This document shows positions 7,641-10,176 of a stretch of 10,176 nucleotides of DNA, piece by piece. The notes under the pieces are model-generated. The model was not told the DNA's origin. It saw only the letters and a program-made list of their open reading frames with translations, and made no database searches. Each line of letters begins with the position of its first letter. The first letter of the stretch is position 1. The translations under genes and the position numbers were made by a program. This stretch comes from an uncultured Alcanivoracaceae bacterium (GTDB taxonomy: Bacteria > Pseudomonadota > Gammaproteobacteria > Pseudomonadales > Alcanivoracaceae): NCBI GenBank assembly GCA_937943665.1, contig CALEAR010000097.1:1-10176 (forward strand). The letters are read 5' to 3'.

Positions 7641-7670
7641 CTTGTGGACAAGATGCCCCAACAGCATAGT
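7641..7670 (+). promoter_or_regulatory. Weak candidate promoter with a small dyad upstream of nnrS
   Basis: TTGTGG (7642-7647) and CATAGT (7665-7670) are 17 bp apart, matching consensus at three and four positions. The -35 region lies in a short inverted repeat, CTTGT-GG-ACAAG (7641-7652). I see no convincing FNR or NsrR site, although NO-responsive control is usual for nnrS. Confidence 0.3.
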
Positions 7671-7717
7671 AAGAAATAATAAGCTCACAGCAGCAAGAAA
7701 TACGATAAAGGTGATAC

Positions 7718-8920
7718 ATGATACGAACCACACAGGAACCCCAAGCACCTAGCCTTTTTAATACCGCCTTAGCATTTCGACCTTTCTTCTGGCTAGCTAG
7801 CGTATTTGCAGTAATTTCGTTGGGCATCTGGTACGCCTACTACAGCCAATGGGTGCCTCTTAACCCCAAAGGTGGCATGTTGTGGTGGCACCAGCACGAA
7901 ATGATTTTTGGCTTTGGGGCCGCCGTGGTGGTGGGTTTTCTTTTAACCGCTGTTCAAAACTGGACAGGTATACCCAGCCTCACAGGCCCACGCTTATGGG
8001 GGTTAACACTGCTTTGGCTAATGGCGCGCATGGGGTTGGCTTTTTCCAATGCCTTACCATACCCCCTGCTTATGGCATTAGACCTCGCCTTTTTACCTTT
8101 GGTTGGTATTGCCATGGCTTCTTATGTTATTCGCGCCAAGCGTTGGCGTAATTTAATTTTTGTGCCTGTACTGCTGTTGCTCACACTAGCAAACCTCGGT
8201 ATGCACCTGGGTAATCTTAAGGGCGATTATCAAACAAGCATTAACAGCGCCTACATGGGCGTGTGGCTAATTGTGACCCTGATTGTGGTGATCGGTGGAC
8301 GAGTAATTCCCATGTTCACCGCCAATGGCATGAGGTTTCAAGTGCGACCTATGCGTCGTTGGGCGGAACACACCCTAATTGCTAGCACCTTAGGGGTATG
8401 CCTCTTGTTTGCTTTACGGGCCCTAGCTATTCCCGTGCCTGGCTTATTCGTGGCGTCGCTGCTATTTCTCATGGCCCTGCTTAGTGTATTTCGTTGGCTC
8501 AGCTGGCACCCATTAAAATGTTTTAAGGCGCCCATGATTTGGGGCTTACACACTAGTTATTTATTTATTATTGTGGGCGCCCTCATGTGGGCCATTGCTG
8601 AAATCAAAGGCACCCGTTTTGATAGCGCGCTACACATGATCACTGTGGGCGGTATGATGGCCATTATTCTTACCATGATGTCCCGAGTGAGCCTTGGACA
8701 TACGGGCCGATTCATTCGTGGATTAGCAGGTAAAAATACCGTCATGGCAGCCCTATTTGTGGGCGCCCTATTAAGAGGTATTGGCATCTTGGTAGCCCCA
8801 GCCACCACTGTGGTGCTTTATAAAATCACTATGGTGCTGGTCAGCTTAGCTTTTGCTTGGTTTGTGGCCCATTACACCCTTATTTTATGGCGCCCTCGCG
8901 CGGATAACCGCCCAGGCTAG
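7718..8920 (+). CDS. nnrS: NnrS family haem-copper membrane protein
   Basis: NnrS is a polytopic inner-membrane protein that binds haem and copper and helps cells withstand nitric oxide and nitrosative stress; it often sits in NO-responsive regulons. The 400-residue protein shows the family hallmarks: LAFRPFFWLA (18-27), WWHQHEMIFGFGAAVVVGFLLTAVQNWTG (56-84), GGRVIPMFT (193-201) and HMITVGGMMAIILTMMSRVSLGHTGR (306-331). About twelve hydrophobic segments can be drawn (near 24-42, 61-79, 92-111, 115-137, 146-162, 180-198, 218-236, 241-259, 272-293, 303-323, 343-361, 366-389). Possible metal or haem ligands are His58, His60, His278, His306 and His328. The start has AAGGTG (7708-7713) just upstream. 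No nitrite, nitrate or NO reductase gene is in the window, so the usual denitrification context is absent here. Confidence 0.94.
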   Translation: MIRTTQEPQAPSLFNTALAFRPFFWLASVFAVISLGIWYAYYSQWVPLNPKGGMLWWHQHEMIFGFGAAVVVGFLLTAVQNWTGIPSLTGPRLWGLTLLWLMARMGLAFSNALPYPLLMALDLAFLPLVGIAMASYVIRAKRWRNLIFVPVLLLLTLANLGMHLGNLKGDYQTSINSAYMGVWLIVTLIVVIGGRVIPMFTANGMRFQVRPMRRWAEHTLIASTLGVCLLFALRALAIPVPGLFVASLLFLMALLSVFRWLSWHPLKCFKAPMIWGLHTSYLFIIVGALMWAIAEIKGTRFDSALHMITVGGMMAIILTMMSRVSLGHTGRFIRGLAGKNTVMAALFVGALLRGIGILVAPATTVVLYKITMVLVSLAFAWFVAHYTLILWRPRADNRPG

Positions 8921-8925
8921 CAAGC

Positions 8926-8949
8926 AAAAAAAAGGGCCTTTCGGCCCTT
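8926..8949 (-). terminator. Rho-independent terminator pointing left, after nnrS
   Basis: Read on the minus strand, AAGGGCC and GGCCCTT pair perfectly (8949-8943 with 8938-8932) around a GAAA tetraloop and run into eight T (8933-8926, the first two in the stem). Read on the plus strand the stem is followed by CCCCACC, with no T run. So its best orientation is against nnrS, though it may still slow nnrS transcripts. Confidence 0.7.
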
Positions 8950-9007
8950 CCCCACCTCTGCTATACGGCAATTGGCATTCACATGCGAATCGTAGCATTG
9001 GAAAGAT
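8926..9007 (-). ncRNA. Candidate small RNA, about 82 nt
   Basis: A minus-strand unit can be drawn with all parts in place. The -35 box CTGACT (9043-9038) and the -10 box TAATAT (9019-9014) are 18 bp apart, and the -10 is extended by TGC (9022-9020). The predicted start is A at 9007 and the end is the U tract at 8926. The RNA would fold as an outer stem TGCTA/TAGCA (8997-8993 with 8963-8959), an inner hairpin (8990-8986 with 8981-8977, loop 8985-8982), a G-rich linker (GAGGTGGGG) and the terminator hairpin. I do not recognise it as a known RNA family. Promoter boxes this weak arise by chance, so the call rests mainly on the oriented terminator. Confidence 0.35.
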
Positions 9008-9013
9008 GTTCGA

Positions 9014-9043
9014 ATATTAGCACAACCATTAAACATAAGTCAG
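9014..9043 (-). promoter_or_regulatory. Candidate promoter of the minus-strand small RNA
   Basis: CTGACT (9043-9038), an 18-bp spacer and TAATAT (9019-9014) with an extended TGC element. Four of six bases match consensus in each box. Confidence 0.3.
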
Positions 9044-9090
9044 CCACTCAATAGACTTAAAAAGAATATACTTATGACAAATATTTGTAG

Positions 9091-9121
9091 TATTTAAAAA
9101 GCGGCGCTAAACTTTGCGCCG
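9091..9121 (-). terminator. Second terminator-like hairpin pointing left
   Basis: The GC-only stem CGGCGC (9102-9107) and GCGCCG (9116-9121) has an eight-base loop. On the minus strand it is followed by C, five T and then AAATA (9101-9091). In the plus direction only TATTTG follows. No minus-strand gene to its right is known. Confidence 0.45.
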
Positions 9122-9270
9122 TATTTGAAACAAAGTGAATAGTTTTCACTAGGCACACGATAATGCAGTGCAATGGAAGGCAGTTTTTTGAGTCAGGGTT
9201 CACACTTCAACCCTCTTTAGCCCGCTTACACCACTGTTCTGCATTCATAACTCTATATGTGTTGTAAGTG

Positions 9271-9278
9271 ATTATACT
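9271..9278. promoter_or_regulatory. Overlapping -10 boxes on both strands
   Basis: The plus strand reads TATACT (9273-9278), a candidate -10 box for the sensor gene with a start near 9285 and a leader of about 104 nt. The minus strand reads a perfect TATAAT (9276-9271) that could drive a leftward transcript from about 9264. Neither has a good -35 box at the right distance. Confidence 0.35.
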
Positions 9279-9319
9279 GCTATAGGCACTGTGCTTGGGA
9301 TTTCATCCGCCACAGTAAA

Positions 9320-9358
9320 TGAGGAACAAAGTGAGCGGTTCTCTGGTTTAGTTCCTTA
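9320..9358 (+). promoter_or_regulatory. Stem-loop in the leader of the sensor gene
   Basis: TGAGGAAC (9320-9327) pairs with GTTCCTTA (9351-9358) over eight base pairs including one G.U, around a 23-base loop that holds a small GAG/CTC stem. It ends directly before an in-frame ATG at 9359 and 30 bases before the ATG at 9389, so it could affect which start is used. Confidence 0.35.
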
Positions 9359-9388
9359 ATGCCTAGCACTAATACAGAAACGAAACCT

Positions 9389-10176
9389 ATGACAAAAAAG
9401 CACTCGAGTAGCCAGCTAGGGTACGCAAGAAAGCGTATTATTTTGCTTTCCATGCTTGGCATATTGCTAACCGGTGCTTTAGTGGGCGCCAGCACCACTT
9501 TGCCCATGTATATTTCTGTACGAAACCATATTGAGCAAAGTAATACCACCAACGCCCATGCCCAAGTGGCCGCCATTGAAAACCAACTATCGCAATACCA
9601 TATTATTGCCAATCAGGCGGCGTCTCAGCCAAACACTCGCCAGCATTTTAAACGCTACGAAAGTGGCCAACTCTCACTACAACAATTGCGGGAATACAAC
9701 CAATCCCTACTATTAGATGCCACTCAAAAAATTAAAGATTTGGCCGCTTTCATCCGTTATACCCATGATGGAAAAACCGCAGGCGCAGTGGGGCCATTAG
9801 CTCGGCATTTGAATCGTTTCGATGTCAGTGAAACACGCTTCAAAACTGTAGCCTTAGATAATGATGAAAATACTATTCTCATTAGAGTTAGCGCCCCCAT
9901 TATGAACGAAAAAAACGAAACCATTGGTATGGACGTGCTGTATTTCTTCTCAGATCCGTTCATTACGTTGCTTAACAACATTGATATTTTTAAGCACCAA
10001 GCAGAGTTATTTGTTACTAACTTAGAAACCCAACGAACACTGTCTTATAACTATAAAAACCGCCGTATAGCCTACGATTTTCTCAATGAATATGAGCTTA
10101 AAAAAGCCAACACTGCCACCACAGAGAAACCATCACTATCTCATCTGTTTTTAGATGATAAAGACTACACCTACAT
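9389..10176 (+). CDS. Membrane sensor protein with Cache-like outer domain, N-terminal part
   Basis: The frame is open from 9389 to the window end (262 codons) with no stop, so this is the front part of a longer protein. A basic start (TKKHSSSQLGYARKR) is followed by one hydrophobic helix at about 17-37, giving a cytoplasmic N-terminus. The stretch from about 40 to the end is hydrophilic and should lie in the periplasm. It has a helical run (46-118), then blocks such as LAAFIRYTHDGKTAGAVG (118-135) and RVSAPIMNEKNETIGMDVLYF (166-186), which resemble a double Cache/PAS-like ligand domain. Such domains sit on diguanylate cyclases, histidine kinases and chemoreceptors; which one cannot be seen. 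A second in-frame ATG at 9359 would add ten residues (MPSTNTETKP). Neither start has a good ribosome site; I prefer 9389 because the leader stem-loop ends at 9358. Confidence 0.75.
   Translation, partial: MTKKHSSSQLGYARKRIILLSMLGILLTGALVGASTTLPMYISVRNHIEQSNTTNAHAQVAAIENQLSQYHIIANQAASQPNTRQHFKRYESGQLSLQQLREYNQSLLLDATQKIKDLAAFIRYTHDGKTAGAVGPLARHLNRFDVSETRFKTVALDNDENTILIRVSAPIMNEKNETIGMDVLYFFSDPFITLLNNIDIFKHQAELFVTNLETQRTLSYNYKNRRIAYDFLNEYELKKANTATTEKPSLSHLFLDDKDYTY

Larger units (their letters stand above)
8921..9388. other. 468-bp non-coding stretch rich in hairpins
   Basis: No convincing protein gene is seen on either strand; the minus-strand frame at 9280-9612 only mirrors the sensor gene. 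Inverted repeats are AAGGGCC/GGCCCTT (8932-8949), ATTCA/CGAAT with one G.U pair on the minus strand (8977-8990), CGGCGC/GCGCCG (9102-9121), AGTGAA/TTCACT (9134-9150), AGGGTT/AACCCT (9195-9214), TTACACCAC/GTGTTGTAA with one mismatch (9226-9267), and TGAGGAAC/GTTCCTTA (9320-9358). The stretch at 9025-9095 is A/T-rich with no clear structure. Confidence 0.7.

Noticed and set aside
7641..7652. DnaA-box-like sequence
   Set aside because: A single site with one mismatch, with no cluster or A/T-rich unwinding region; not an origin.
7650..7670. NsrR-like AAGATGC ... GCAT
   Set aside because: The half-sites are two bases too close together and the A/T core is replaced by CCCAACA.
7588..7827. Minus-strand 79-residue reading frame upstream of nnrS
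   Set aside because: It overlaps the nnrS start and its cysteine-rich translation resembles no family; a chance frame.
8972..8987. Sigma-54 promoter-like TGGCA ... TGC
   Set aside because: The GG and GC elements are one base too close, a spacing sigma-54 does not tolerate.
9001..9022. GTTCGAAT resembling a tRNA T-loop
   Set aside because: The flanking bases do not pair into a T-stem and no acceptor, D or anticodon arm can be drawn.
9285..9388. Riboswitch (for example c-di-GMP type) in the sensor-gene leader
   Set aside because: The conserved motifs of c-di-GMP riboswitches are absent; only a simple stem-loop is seen.
9280..9612. Minus-strand 110-residue reading frame
   Set aside because: It mirrors the sensor gene for most of its length, has no ribosome site or family resemblance, and the plus-strand frame shows clear membrane-helix and Cache-like features.

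Overview
The window reads as ordinary chromosome from a free-living gammaproteobacterium, with no insertion sequence, integrase, tRNA, rRNA or CRISPR array. The best clue is the left end: a YejE-type permease, a YejF-type double ATPase and the enoyl-ACP reductase FabI lie in a row, as I recall they do around fabI in Pseudomonas. A true BolA and an NnrS haem-copper membrane protein fit the same group. Base composition looks moderate by eye and codon use looks even throughout. I cannot name the genus.

Layout. Bases 1-2026 (+) hold the end of yejE and all of yejF, overlapping by ATGA: parts of a peptide/microcin C-type ABC importer. fabI follows (2113-2907, +) and meets bolA (minus) at a hairpin terminator with A and T tails that can serve both strands. 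bolA lies just downstream of a type B carboxylesterase (minus) and probably shares its mRNA. A second terminator separates the esterase from an upstream minus-strand acyl-CoA synthetase of the medium-chain (ACSM-like) type. A 141-bp divergent spacer leads to a plus-strand cytosolic 5'-nucleotidase (PF06189 type), then a 146-bp gap and nnrS.

After nnrS comes the only long non-coding stretch (8921-9388). It is rich in hairpins, and two of these look like terminators pointing left, against the flanking genes. The window ends inside a plus-strand membrane sensor (from about 9389) with one N-terminal transmembrane helix and a Cache-like outer domain; its output domain lies beyond the window.

How the genes may work together. 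The esterase could release carboxylic acids that the synthetase activates to acyl-CoA, which gives AMP; the divergent 5'-nucleotidase family acts on AMP. This link is inference. The most interesting signals are a possible 82-nt small RNA on the minus strand (9007 to 8926) with its own promoter and terminator, a second structured minus-strand stretch (about 9265 to 9091), and a 5'-nucleotidase mRNA that may be nearly leaderless, with a dyad at its promoter.
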